64,000 nt of DNA from Chromobacterium phragmitis (GCF_003325475.1 NZ_CP029495.1:62001-126000); one strand, 5' to 3'; positions 21,104-28,736 are shown, numbered from the stretch's first letter. Numbers and translations are program-made. The notes: generated by a model from the sequence alone, not told the origin.

Positions 21104-21373
21104 ATGTCCGACGAAAAACAGGAACTGTTCGAATTCCCCTGTCGCTTCCCGCTCAAGATCATGGGCGAGCGGCATGACGCCTTCGTCGCCACCATCACCG
21201 AGGTGGTGCGCGTGCACGCCCCCGACCTCGCCGAGGTCGACGTGGTGCTGCGCGAAAGCTCCGGCGGCCGCTTCTACGCGCTGACGGTCACCGTCACCGC
21301 CACCTCGCGCCAGCAGCTGGACAGCATCTATCTGTCGCTGACCGGCCACCCGATGGTCAAAATGGTTCTCTAA
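21104..21373 (+). CDS. ybeD: DUF493 / YbeD family protein
   Basis: 89 residues, the family's usual size. FEFPCRFPLKIMG at the start and the end GHPMVKMVL match YbeD, a small alpha-beta protein with an ACT-like fold. Its role is not established; it is nearly always encoded between dacA and lipB. It lies 15 bases before lipB. Confidence 0.9.
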   Translation: MSDEKQELFEFPCRFPLKIMGERHDAFVATITEVVRVHAPDLAEVDVVLRESSGGRFYALTVTVTATSRQQLDSIYLSLTGHPMVKMVL

Positions 21374-21388
21374 ACACCGGGAGTTCAG

Positions 21389-22012
21389 GTGCCTCGCATC
21401 ATCAAACATCTGGGCCTGGCCGATTACGAGCCGACCTGGCGCGCCATGCAAGCCTTCACCGACAACCGCGGCGCCGACACCCGCGACGAATTGTGGGTAG
21501 TGGAGCACCCGCCGGTGTTCACCCAAGGTCTGGCCGGCAAGCCGGAACACCTGCTGCAGCAGAACGACGTTCCGGTGGTGAAGACCGACCGCGGCGGCCA
21601 GATCACCTACCACGGCCCCGGCCAGCTGGTGGTGTACCTGCTGATCGACTTCAAGCGCATGCGCGTCGGCGTGCGCGAGCTGGTGCGCCACATCGAGCAA
21701 GCCGTCATCGACATGCTGGCCGAACAGGGCATCGCCGCCAACGGCGACGTGGACGCCCCGGGCGTCTACGTGGACGGCGCCAAGATCTGCTCGCTGGGCC
21801 TGCGCATCAAGAACGGCGCCGTCTATCACGGACTGAGCCTCAACGTGGACATGGACCTGACTCCGTTTAGCTGGATCAACCCTTGCGGCTACGCCAACCT
21901 CAAGGTGACCCAAATGAAGAATCTGGGCGTGAACCTCACGGTAGCCGCCGCGGCCAACAAGCTGCTGCCGCACCTGGAACGCCACCTGAGCATAAGCAAG
22001 GAGACCGCATGA
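21389..22012 (+). CDS. lipB: Octanoyl-[acyl carrier protein]-protein N-octanoyltransferase
   Basis: 207 residues from a GTG start with GGAG 6 nt upstream. LipB moves octanoate from ACP to lipoyl domains of 2-oxoacid dehydrogenases and the glycine cleavage H protein. The catalytic pair is visible: Lys132 in VDGAKICSLGLRI and Cys166 in WINPCGYANLKVTQ. The binding motif RGGQITYHGPGQLVVY is intact. Its stop overlaps the lipA start (ATGA), so both lipoylation steps are coupled. Confidence 0.95.
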   Translation: MPRIIKHLGLADYEPTWRAMQAFTDNRGADTRDELWVVEHPPVFTQGLAGKPEHLLQQNDVPVVKTDRGGQITYHGPGQLVVYLLIDFKRMRVGVRELVRHIEQAVIDMLAEQGIAANGDVDAPGVYVDGAKICSLGLRIKNGAVYHGLSLNVDMDLTPFSWINPCGYANLKVTQMKNLGVNLTVAAAANKLLPHLERHLSISKETA

Positions 22013-22956
22013 AGCCGGACAACCAGGCCGGGGTGAAGCACAAGGGCGCGGCCAAGACCGCCCGCATCCCGATCAAGATCGTGCCGCTGGACGAAAAGCT
22101 GAAAAAGCCGGAGTGGATCCGCGCCAAGCTGCCCAACGGCCAGCGCTTCCACGAGATCAAGCAGATCCTGCGCGAACAGAAACTGCACACCGTGTGCGAA
22201 GAGGCCACTTGCCCCAATATCGGCGAGTGCTTCAGCAAGGGCACGGCCACCTTCATGATCATGGGCGACATCTGCACCCGCCGCTGCCCGTTCTGCGACG
22301 TCGGCCATGGCCGCCCCAATCCACTGGACCCGAACGAGCCCAAGCACCTGGCCGAGAGCGTGGCCGCGATGCGGCTGAAATACGTGGTGGTCACCTCAGT
22401 GGACCGCGACGACCTGCGCGACGGCGGCGCCCAGCACTTCGCCGACTGCATCGGCGCGGTGCGCGAAATGTCGCCGAACACCCAGATCGAAACGCTGGTG
22501 CCGGATTTCCGCGGCCGCCTGGACATCGCCGTCGACATTCTGACCCAGACGCCGCCGGACGTGATGAACCACAACCTGGAAACCGTGCCGCGCCTGTACA
22601 AGCAGGCCCGTCCGGGCGCCGACTACGCGCACTCGCTGCAGCTGCTCAAGGACTACAAGGCGAAGAATCCCGACGTCCGCACCAAGTCCGGCCTGATGGT
22701 GGGCCTGGGCGAGACCGACGAGGAAATCCTGGAAGTGATGCGCGACATGCGCGCCCACAACGTGGACATGCTGACCATCGGACAATACCTGCAGCCGTCC
22801 GACGGCCACCTGCCGGTGCTGCGCTACGTGCATCCGGACGTGTTCAAGATGTTCGAGGAAAAAGCCTACGAAATGGGCTTCGTCCACGCCGCCGTCGGCG
22901 CCATGGTGCGCTCCAGCTACCACGCGGACGAGCAGGCGCACGAAGCGGGCGTATAA
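22009..22956 (+). CDS. lipA: Lipoyl synthase, radical SAM
   Basis: 315 residues. The enzyme inserts two sulfurs into protein-bound octanoate. The auxiliary cluster cysteines are C63, C68 and C74 (CEEATCPNIGEC); the radical SAM cluster is CTRRCPFC (C89, C93, C96). The C-terminal RSSY motif is present. Start at 22009, with AGGAG upstream and ATGA overlap with lipB; it is followed by a clear terminator. Confidence 0.97.
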   Translation: MKPDNQAGVKHKGAAKTARIPIKIVPLDEKLKKPEWIRAKLPNGQRFHEIKQILREQKLHTVCEEATCPNIGECFSKGTATFMIMGDICTRRCPFCDVGHGRPNPLDPNEPKHLAESVAAMRLKYVVVTSVDRDDLRDGGAQHFADCIGAVREMSPNTQIETLVPDFRGRLDIAVDILTQTPPDVMNHNLETVPRLYKQARPGADYAHSLQLLKDYKAKNPDVRTKSGLMVGLGETDEEILEVMRDMRAHNVDMLTIGQYLQPSDGHLPVLRYVHPDVFKMFEEKAYEMGFVHAAVGAMVRSSYHADEQAHEAGV

Positions 22957-22983
22957 ACGATACGCCTAGCGACCTCAAGCAAG

Positions 22984-23015
22984 AACGGCATCCGCGCCCA
23001 GGCCCGGATGCCGTT
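22984..23015 (+). terminator. Intrinsic terminator after lipA
   Basis: A 10-bp stem ACGGCATCCG / CGGATGCCGT with a loop of about 11 nt, then TTTTC on the plus strand. Confidence 0.85.
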
Positions 23016-23034
23016 TTCACGCCAGGACTCTTCC

Positions 23035-23711
23035 TTAGGCAGCCGGCCTCTCGATCACCAGCACGCTGGGCGCCCAGGCGTAGCGTGTATCATCTTCATA
23101 TCGTCCCAGATAGGATTTGGGTTGCGCTAACCTGACGACCAAACCATCTGTTGCAACCAAGCCACTGGCCGCGTCGCACAATTTCTCGGACTTAGCCCGC
23201 AGCCAAGCCTCTGGCGACTCATATTTCTTCTGTTTAGGCTCATTCACACCAATCCAGAACGCCAAACAGCCAAAACCCAACTCACCATGGCTCTCCATGC
23301 TCAGACGCAAGGCATCGCGCAGACGACGAACATCCTTGCTCAGTTGCTCACCAGGCTCTGCCAGAAAATTCTTTACCTCAATGATCGATCTTGGTACGCC
23401 ATTTCGACCAACCTCAGGCACCTCCCACAGTACAATATCAGCGCGGCCATTTTTGCGCATACTCCCCCGGGGCGGCCACGAAAGCGCACACGGGCACATC
23501 GCAACGTTTCTTGCACATTGGCCTCTAGCGTGACAAAGCGTCCATCACCAGGTTTGGCCAACTCGCGTGCGATGGCACAAGTCACCAAGTACTCCGGCGC
23601 CTCGCAAAGCCCCTCGTCTCCTGTCCACCGCCCATATTCCCGGTCCGCCTTGCGGATACCGCTGCAAATCGCGCCCACCACCTCATTTTTCAAAACGGCC
23701 AGCTCTTTCAT
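23035..23711 (-). pseudogene. Frameshifted PD-(D/E)xK nuclease-like gene
   Basis: Two overlapping minus-strand frames make one protein if a single G is added in the GGGGG tract at about 23466-23470. The first part starts at 23711 (MKELAVLKNEVVGAIC, ribosome site GGAGGG) and reads to ...CARVRFRGRPGG. The second continues SMRKNGRADIVLWE and runs to 23035. The total length, 677 bases, is one short of a whole number of codons. The second part holds GRADIVLW followed by SIIEVKN, the D...ExK layout of PD-(D/E)xK nucleases. I do not recognise the family. With the frame restored it would be 225 residues. Possibilities are a broken gene, slippage at the G-tract, or a sequencing error. It stands alone, without a methylase or other partner. 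Confidence 0.6.
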
Positions 23712-23757
23712 CTTCACACCCTCCAAAATGATGATCCGCACAAAAACAGCCACTACC

Positions 23758-23789
23758 CATGCAAGATAGATTAATCCGTCATGCAAGAT
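23758..23789 (-). repeat. Direct repeat CATGCAAGAT x2 upstream of the nuclease-like gene
   Basis: CATGCAAGAT occurs at 23758-23767 and 23780-23789, start-to-start distance 22 bp (two helical turns), 47-78 bases upstream of the start at 23711. It could be a regulator binding site. Confidence 0.35.
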
Positions 23790-23892
23790 GGGAATCCGAC
23801 GCATTCCGTCCGGATTCCGCAGCGTCGAAATGTTTCGAATTATGAATCGATGGCAAATCCGCCACGCCGGATTCATCAAATAACAATCCGGT

Positions 23893-23921
23893 TTGATTTA
23901 ATAACGAATTTCGCTTATAGT
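23893..23921 (+). promoter_or_regulatory. Sigma-70-type promoter driving the magnesium-transport region
   Basis: TTGATT (23893-23898), exactly 17 bp, TATAGT (23916-23921), in an AT-rich stretch. Transcription would start near 23928. It points rightward toward the two leader-peptide units and mgtA. Confidence 0.55.
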
Positions 23922-23927
23922 TGGACT

Positions 23928-24240
23928 GTTATTAATTTTGCAAAGGCAAACCGTGGACAACGACGGTTCTAGTCGATCTTCGATCGCAGTTTAAGCCTTG
24001 TAGGATTTCAGCAGACCGAACGCCCTTCCTCTGCCGCATCCTGCAAGCAGGATGTGGCGTCCAAGTCCGGCGACAGCCGGCAGTAGCCGCAGCACGACAC
24101 AAACCGATTCGCCCTTAGCCGCCCGGCGTTCAGCCAGCGCGCCATAGGCTCGACCGTGTCGCCGCGCATACGCCCCTCATCGACAGATCGCGCACCTGAC
24201 GCATTGTTTGCGCATGCTTTCGTTTCGCAAAGGAGATTCC
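23928..24240 (+). promoter_or_regulatory. Long structured 5' leader before the first MPEEPEP ORF
   Basis: About 310 bases with no supportable gene. It has an 11-bp stem GCCGCATCCTG / CAGGATGTGGC (24033-24058, loop CAAG, one G-U pair) and a stem CCGGC / GCCGG nearby (24067-24080). No U-run follows these stems, so they are not plain terminators. A leader of this length before a Mg2+-transporter operon recalls mgtA leaders of enterobacteria; sequence similarity to a known riboswitch was not recognised. Confidence 0.4.
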
Positions 24241-24297
24241 ATGCCCGAAGAGCCGGAACCGCGAGCGGACGCGTCGCCCAACTGCATGTCGGATTGA
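24241..24297 (+). CDS. Putative Mg2+-sensing leader peptide 1 (MPEEPEP type)
   Basis: 18 codons: MPEEPEPRADASPNCMSD. The ribosome site AAAGGAG stands 5 nt before the ATG, the best in the neighbourhood. The first seven codons are repeated almost exactly in a second short ORF 606 bases downstream. An N-terminus of alternating acidic residues and prolines is the hallmark of MgtL ([17 protein letters not shown]), the leader peptide of enterobacterial mgtA. There, ribosomes stall or fall apart on such stretches when Mg2+ is low, and this changes transcription of the transport gene. The same role here is inference from composition, the repeat and the mgtA context. The stop is followed by a 137-base spacer to the next small gene. 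Confidence 0.6.
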   Translation: MPEEPEPRADASPNCMSD

Positions 24298-24434
24298 ATT
24301 CCCTTGGCGGGAATGGCCGGACAGCAGCTGCGCGATACTCGCTCAATCAATATCGGAGTACATCCAGGATTACGGTTTATTCAAACCGGAACGGGATGTT
24401 TATTACCTGTTGAAATAACAAAGGGGGATTCAAT

Positions 24435-24812
24435 ATGCACGCCCTGAAATTGTCCCAGCTGCTGAAATTATTCACCCGCCACAATCAAATGGCGGACGCC
24501 GCCGATTTCCGCCTGAATATCATATGCGACAAAAGCGTGATCACCACGCTGCGCAAACGCCTGTTCTGGGAAATGCACGATCTGGGCCTGCGCGCGTCCC
24601 AGGTCACCATCGCGCCGGAGAACGTGGATAGCCACTGCAAGCTGTCCGTGGTGCTGAACTGCCCGCTGCAGCAGCGCCAGATTCTGGACGACATGGCCCT
24701 GCGCCTCAGCCAGCTGCCCGAAATCCACCGCGTGCACTGGGGACGCCGCGCGCAAGCCGCCCGTCCGCAGTCGCGCGGGCTGTTCGGCCACGGCCGCGCC
24801 CGCGCCGCCTGA
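24435..24812 (+). CDS. Small protein with predicted ACT/ferredoxin-like fold, unit 1
   Basis: 125 residues, start at 24435 with AAGGGGG 7 nt upstream. Codon third positions are strongly G/C, as in real genes of this genome. I do not recognise the family by name. Residues 25-103 read as beta-alpha-beta-beta-alpha-beta: FRLNIICD, a long helix, CKLSVVLNCP, a helix around QQRQILDDMALRLSQ, and IHRVHWGRR. That layout and the RLxxxC-type first strand resemble the C-terminal cytosolic ACT-like domain of MgtC proteins, without their membrane part. The last 22 residues are Arg/Ala-rich and probably disordered. It lies between leader peptides 1 and 2, upstream of mgtA. A regulatory role in Mg2+ homeostasis is a reasonable guess, not shown. 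Confidence 0.65.
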   Translation: MHALKLSQLLKLFTRHNQMADAADFRLNIICDKSVITTLRKRLFWEMHDLGLRASQVTIAPENVDSHCKLSVVLNCPLQQRQILDDMALRLSQLPEIHRVHWGRRAQAARPQSRGLFGHGRARAA

Positions 24813-24846
24813 CGCCGCCGTTTTCAACCCGCGAGGATAATCCGAC

Positions 24847-24894
24847 ATGCCCGAAGAGCCCGAGCCGAAAACCTCAAGCCTTCGCCGCCGGTAA
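24847..24894 (+). CDS. Putative Mg2+-sensing leader peptide 2 (MPEEPEP type)
   Basis: 15 codons: MPEEPEPKTSSLRRR, with GAGGA 9 nt upstream of the ATG. The first 21 bases match leader 1 at 19 positions, and both differences are silent. The arrangement acidic/proline-rich start then an arginine run is close to that of MgtL. It starts 34 bases after the first small gene and ends 139 bases before the second, almost the same spacing as in unit 1 (137). Unit 1 and unit 2 thus look like a duplicated module. Confidence 0.6.
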   Translation: MPEEPEPKTSSLRRR

Positions 24895-24982
24895 CCCCCT
24901 TTCGTAAGCATCGGGGAGCGCCGCCGCGGCGCGAACCGATATCCCCCCAGCCTCCGCGCCGCCGCGGGATGGGGCATCCATC

Positions 24983-25021
24983 GCCGCGCGCGATGGCCGG
25001 ACCATCCGGCCGCCGCGCGGC
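24983..25021 (+). promoter_or_regulatory. Strong hairpin abutting the ribosome site of small gene 2
   Basis: An 8-bp GC-only outer stem (GCCGCGCG 24983-24990 with CGCGCGGC 25014-25021) and a 6-bp inner stem GGCCGG / CCGGCC with loop ACCAT. It ends two bases before the AGGAG of the downstream gene. Its folding would be expected to hinder or gate translation. The spacer of unit 1 also has a stem, CGGTTT-ATTC-AAACCG at 24373-24388, ahead of its ribosome site. Confidence 0.5.
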
Positions 25022-25033
25022 CAGGAGCTTACG

Positions 25034-25372
25034 ATGCAGAACCTCTTCCTCAATCCGCGCCAGCAACAGCGCTATCAACTGTCCATCGCCTGCCCCGCCA
25101 TGTCGCTGGGCGCCGCCCGCCGCGAACTGCGCGGCCAGGCGCTGAAACACGGCCTGCGCATCCTGCAGTGGCAGGAACAGCCGCAGGCTCCCGCCCGCGG
25201 CGCCTCCATCGGTGGCGCTCCCTGGCTGATCAGCGCCGACTTCCGTTCCGACTCCGCCGCCTGCATGCACTTGCTGCAGGGCATCGTCCAGCGCCTGACC
25301 TCGCTGCCGCTGACCCAGGTGAAGCTGGAATGCCTGTCGCTGCCGCCTGCGGCCAATCGCCCGCAGGCCTGA
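25034..25372 (+). CDS. Small protein with predicted ACT/ferredoxin-like fold, unit 2
   Basis: 112 residues, start at 25034 with AGGAG 6 nt upstream. Coding base use is normal for the genome. Family not recognised. Predicted order: strand RYQLSIACP, helix LGAARRELRGQALKHG, strand RILQWQEQP, strand PWLISADFRSD, helix ACMHLLQGIVQRLTSLP, strand QVKLECL. This is the same fold order as small protein 1, with weak residue identity, so the two look like diverged duplicates. Both have a first strand ending in a Cys. It precedes mgtA by about 290 bases and is likely in the same transcript. Confidence 0.62.
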   Translation: MQNLFLNPRQQQRYQLSIACPAMSLGAARRELRGQALKHGLRILQWQEQPQAPARGASIGGAPWLISADFRSDSAACMHLLQGIVQRLTSLPLTQVKLECLSLPPAANRPQA

Positions 25373-25436
25373 ACACCGAATTCCGTCAACCACCGGGCGG
25401 ACGCGCGTTCGCCCATCCCGCAGCGCAGGAGACGGC

Positions 25437-25663
25437 ATGACATAGCAAGGCCACTACCCATCTGAGATGCCATCCGCTGGGGTGTTCGCATAGAGCGCCC
25501 CAACGGGCGGCAATGTTCTCTCGACTTTCGAGCTGACACGTTGTCGGCGCCGATGCACGAAAGCCTGCTCACGATCTTTTCAGACCACCGGCGGTCCCCG
25601 CCCATCGTGAACAGGCTCTCGCGGCAGGGCTGGTCGCGCCCGCGGCGCCTGGAGATTTACGCC
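25437..25663 (+). promoter_or_regulatory. Structured leader of mgtA with a two-codon ORF
   Basis: AGGAG is followed by ATG ACA TAG (25437-25445), a minimal ORF. Downstream is a long stem GCCTGCTCACGAT (25563-25575) with ATCGTGAACAGGC (25604-25616), 13 pairs with one mismatch, enclosing GGCGG / CCGCC. A TGGGG / CCCCA stem lies around 25478-25502. No gene fits the 290-base gap 25373-25663. It probably controls mgtA expression further. Confidence 0.4.
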
Positions 25664-28408
25664 ATGACCAAGAACCTCAACCCACGCAAACGGAGCCGGG
25701 GCTTCATCGCCACCCCGGGCAAGACCGGCGACCAAGTCGCCTTCCGCCTGGCTCACGAAGCCGCGCTGCCGCAAGAAGAAACCTTCAAGCGCCTGCGCAG
25801 CCAGCCGGAAGGCCTGACTTCGGCCGAAGCCGCCCAGCGGCTGCAGCAATACGGCCGCAACGAGGTGGCGCACGACAAGCCGCCGCACGCGCTGATCCAG
25901 CTATTGCTGGCGTTCAAGAACCCCTTCGTGATGGTGCTGATCGTCCTGACGGCCATCAGCTACGTGATGGACATCGCCATGGCCGCGCCGGGCGATCAGG
26001 ACTGGACCAAGGTCATCATCCTGGGAAGCATGATAGGCGTCAGCGGCCTGCTGCGTTTCTGGCAGGAATACCGCTCCGCCAAGGCGGCGGAAAACCTGAA
26101 ATCGCTGGTGCGCAACACCGCCACCGTGCAACGCCGCCCCACCTCCCCCACCGTGCCGCTGCGCATGGAGGTGCCGATGGCCGAACTGGTGGTGGGCGAC
26201 ATCGTCCATCTGCAAGCCGGCGACATGGTGCCGGCCGACGTGCGGCTGCTGGAATCGCGCGACCTGTTCATCAGCCAGGCCGTGCTGACCGGCGAGGCGC
26301 TGCCGGTAGAGAAGTACGACACGCTGGGCGCGGTGGCCGCCAAATCGGCCGATGACCCAGCCAACGGCGACGCCGGTTTGCTTGACCTCTCCAATGCCTG
26401 CTTCATGGGCACCAACGTGGTGTCCGGCACCGCCCGCGCGGTGGTGGTGGCCACCGGCACCGATACCTATTTCGGCTCGCTGGCGCGCAATGTGGTCAGC
26501 CACAAGCGCATCGAAACCAGCTTCGACAAGGGCGTCAACAGCGTCTCCTGGCTGCTGATCCGCTTCATGCTGGTGATGGTGCCCATTGTCTTCATGATCA
26601 ACGGCGTCACCAAGGGCGACTGGATGTCCGCCCTCACCTTCGCGCTGGCGGTGGCGGTGGGCCTGACGCCGGAAATGCTGCCGATGATCGTCTCCGCCAA
26701 CCTGGCCAAGGGCGCGGTGGCGATGGCGCGGCGCAAGGTGGTGGTGAAGCGGCTGAACTCGGTGCAGAACTTCGGCGCGATGGATGTGCTGTGCACCGAC
26801 AAGACCGGCACGCTGACCCAGGACAAGATCATCCTGGAACACCATTACGACGTGCGCGGCGACAAGGACGAGACCACGCTGCAGCTGGCCTGGCTCAACA
26901 GCTTCCACCAGAGCGGCATGAAGAACCTGATGGACATCGCCATCGTCGAACGCGCCGACGAGCTGGGCGAACGCGTCAAGTTGCGCCATTACAGCAAAGT
27001 GGACGAACTGCCGTTCGATTTCGAGCGTCGCCGGCTGTCGGTGATCCTGCAGGAGCAGAATGGCCAGCAGTTGATGGTGTCCAAGGGCGCGGTGGAAGAG
27101 ATGCTGGCTGTCTGCAGCCACATCCAGGACGGCGACGATGTGCGCGTGCTGAACGCGGAAGAGCGCGCCCGCCTGCTGCGCCTGAGCCAGGAGTTCAATG
27201 CCGAAGGCTACCGCGTGCTGGTGGTGGCTACCCGCCATATCCCGTCCAACGAGCGCAAGAACGCTTACCAGACCGCCGACGAAAAGGGCCTGGTGGCGCG
27301 CGGCTTCCTGACCTTCCTCGATCCGCCGAAGGATTCGGCCGCGCCGGCAATCAAGGCGCTGAACGAGTACGGCGTCACGGTCAAAGTGCTGACCGGCGAC
27401 AATCCCATCGTCACCGCCAAGGTCTGCCGCGACGTCGGCCTCAATCCGGGCAAGCCGCTGCTGGGCCCGGAAATCGAGGCGATGGACGATGTGGCGCTGT
27501 GCGCCGCGGTCAAACGCACCACCATTTTCGCCAAGCTGACCCCGCTGCAAAAGTCTCGCGTGGTGAAAGCATTGCAGGCCAACGGCCATACCGTGGGCTT
27601 CCTCGGCGACGGCATCAACGACGCGCCGGCGCTGCGCGACGCCGACGTCGGCATCTCGGTGGACAGCGGCGCCGACATCGCCAAGGAAACCGCCGACATC
27701 ATCTTGCTGGAAAAGAGCCTGATGGTGCTGGAAGAAGGCGTGATCAAGGGCCGCGAAACCTTCGGCAACATCCTCAAGTACCTGAACATGACCGCCAGTT
27801 CCAACTTCGGCAACGTGTTCTCGGTGCTGGTGGCCTCGGCCTGGCTGCCATGGGAGCCGATGCTGGCGATGCAGCTGTTGCTGCAGAACCTGATCTACGA
27901 CCTGTCGCAGATGTTCCTGCCCTGGGACAAGATGGACCCGGATTTCCTGAAGAAGCCGCGCAAATGGGAAGCCGGCAACATCAAGCGCTTCATGCTGTGG
28001 CTGGGACCCACATCCTCGGTGTTCGACATCACCACCTACATCCTGCTGTGGACAGTGTTCGGCGCCGGCGCGGCCTACCACATGCACGGCGGCGACGGCG
28101 GCCAGCTGATCATGAACACCGGCTGGTTCATGGAAGGCCTGATCTCGCAGACCCTGGTGGTGCACATGCTGCGCACCCGCAAGATTCCGTTCCTGCAGAG
28201 CACGGCCTCGCTGCCGGTGATGCTGTCCACCACGGCTGCCATCGCCATCGCCTGCTACCTGCCGTTCTCGCCGATCGCCGCATCGCTGGGCTTCATCCAG
28301 CTGGACGCCAGCTACTTCTGGTGGCTGCTGCTGACCATGGCCGGCTACCTGGCGCTGACGCAGACGGTGAAAACGATCTACATCAAGCGCTACGGACAAT
28401 GGTTCTAA
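25664..28408 (+). CDS. mgtA: Magnesium-translocating P-type ATPase
   Basis: 914 residues, the length of MgtA/MgtB (about 900). The phosphorylated residue is Asp379 in LCTDKTGTLTQDK. Other P-type motifs: LTGEALPVEK (actuator), MLTG-type KVLTGDNP and GDGINDAPALRDADVG (hinge). About ten membrane segments follow the type IIIB layout. Long stretches match E. coli MgtA almost word for word (FGAMDVLCTDKTGTLTQ, TASSNFGNVFSVLVASA). It imports Mg2+ across the inner membrane under Mg2+ limitation. Start chosen at 25664 with GGAG 9 nt upstream. It closes the region with two MPEEPEP leaders and two ACT-like small genes, and a strong terminator follows. Confidence 0.96.
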   Translation: MTKNLNPRKRSRGFIATPGKTGDQVAFRLAHEAALPQEETFKRLRSQPEGLTSAEAAQRLQQYGRNEVAHDKPPHALIQLLLAFKNPFVMVLIVLTAISYVMDIAMAAPGDQDWTKVIILGSMIGVSGLLRFWQEYRSAKAAENLKSLVRNTATVQRRPTSPTVPLRMEVPMAELVVGDIVHLQAGDMVPADVRLLESRDLFISQAVLTGEALPVEKYDTLGAVAAKSADDPANGDAGLLDLSNACFMGTNVVSGTARAVVVATGTDTYFGSLARNVVSHKRIETSFDKGVNSVSWLLIRFMLVMVPIVFMINGVTKGDWMSALTFALAVAVGLTPEMLPMIVSANLAKGAVAMARRKVVVKRLNSVQNFGAMDVLCTDKTGTLTQDKIILEHHYDVRGDKDETTLQLAWLNSFHQSGMKNLMDIAIVERADELGERVKLRHYSKVDELPFDFERRRLSVILQEQNGQQLMVSKGAVEEMLAVCSHIQDGDDVRVLNAEERARLLRLSQEFNAEGYRVLVVATRHIPSNERKNAYQTADEKGLVARGFLTFLDPPKDSAAPAIKALNEYGVTVKVLTGDNPIVTAKVCRDVGLNPGKPLLGPEIEAMDDVALCAAVKRTTIFAKLTPLQKSRVVKALQANGHTVGFLGDGINDAPALRDADVGISVDSGADIAKETADIILLEKSLMVLEEGVIKGRETFGNILKYLNMTASSNFGNVFSVLVASAWLPWEPMLAMQLLLQNLIYDLSQMFLPWDKMDPDFLKKPRKWEAGNIKRFMLWLGPTSSVFDITTYILLWTVFGAGAAYHMHGGDGGQLIMNTGWFMEGLISQTLVVHMLRTRKIPFLQSTASLPVMLSTTAAIAIACYLPFSPIAASLGFIQLDASYFWWLLLTMAGYLALTQTVKTIYIKRYGQWF

Positions 28409-28432
28409 ACGCCCTGAACGCTCTCTAGACGC

Positions 28433-28457
28433 AAGCCGGCCCCCGGGCCGGCTTTTT
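28433..28457 (+). terminator. Intrinsic terminator after mgtA
   Basis: A 10-bp stem AAGCCGGCCC / GGGCCGGCTT with a 2-nt centre, then TTTC. The gap to the next gene (28458-28736) holds its promoter; I see no gene there. Confidence 0.9.
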
Positions 28458-28736
28458 CGCGCCCACTCGCGCCTAGCGCCGCCGCCCTGCCGTAGAATCC
28501 AAACCGCAAAACCGCCAGCTTTTTATCGCCTGTCCCATGCTTTCTACCAGCTGGTATTCACACCTAGCCCGCGCTCGGATCGCCCCGCTTCATGTGGCGA
28601 ATCACAGGCTTGCGGCCGCCCACGCTCTCTCCGCCAAGCTGTGGCGATAAATCCGGCAAGCCCCCTTTCATATCCATCCGACTGCCGCTGAATTACCACA
28701 CATCTTATCGATCCGCATTTCACCAAGGGGGAAGCG

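Noticed and set aside
24397..24413. TGTTTA-N5-TGTTGA, close to the PhoP box
   Set aside because: It ends only 21 bases before the start of the first small gene, so a promoter using it would leave no room for a proper leader. One of twelve positions fails and chance matches are common in this AT-rich stretch.
24156..24413. 85-codon plus-strand frame spanning the first tiny ORF
   Set aside because: No ribosome site, poor base use, and it covers the structured leader and leader peptide 1 in another frame.
25901..28399. Very long open frame opposite mgtA
   Set aside because: High GC makes long antisense frames common here. It is His/Gln/Arg-rich with no domain, and it mirrors a clear gene. The same holds for long frames opposite putA, ilvA, the ThDP enzyme, pilY1 and fliI.
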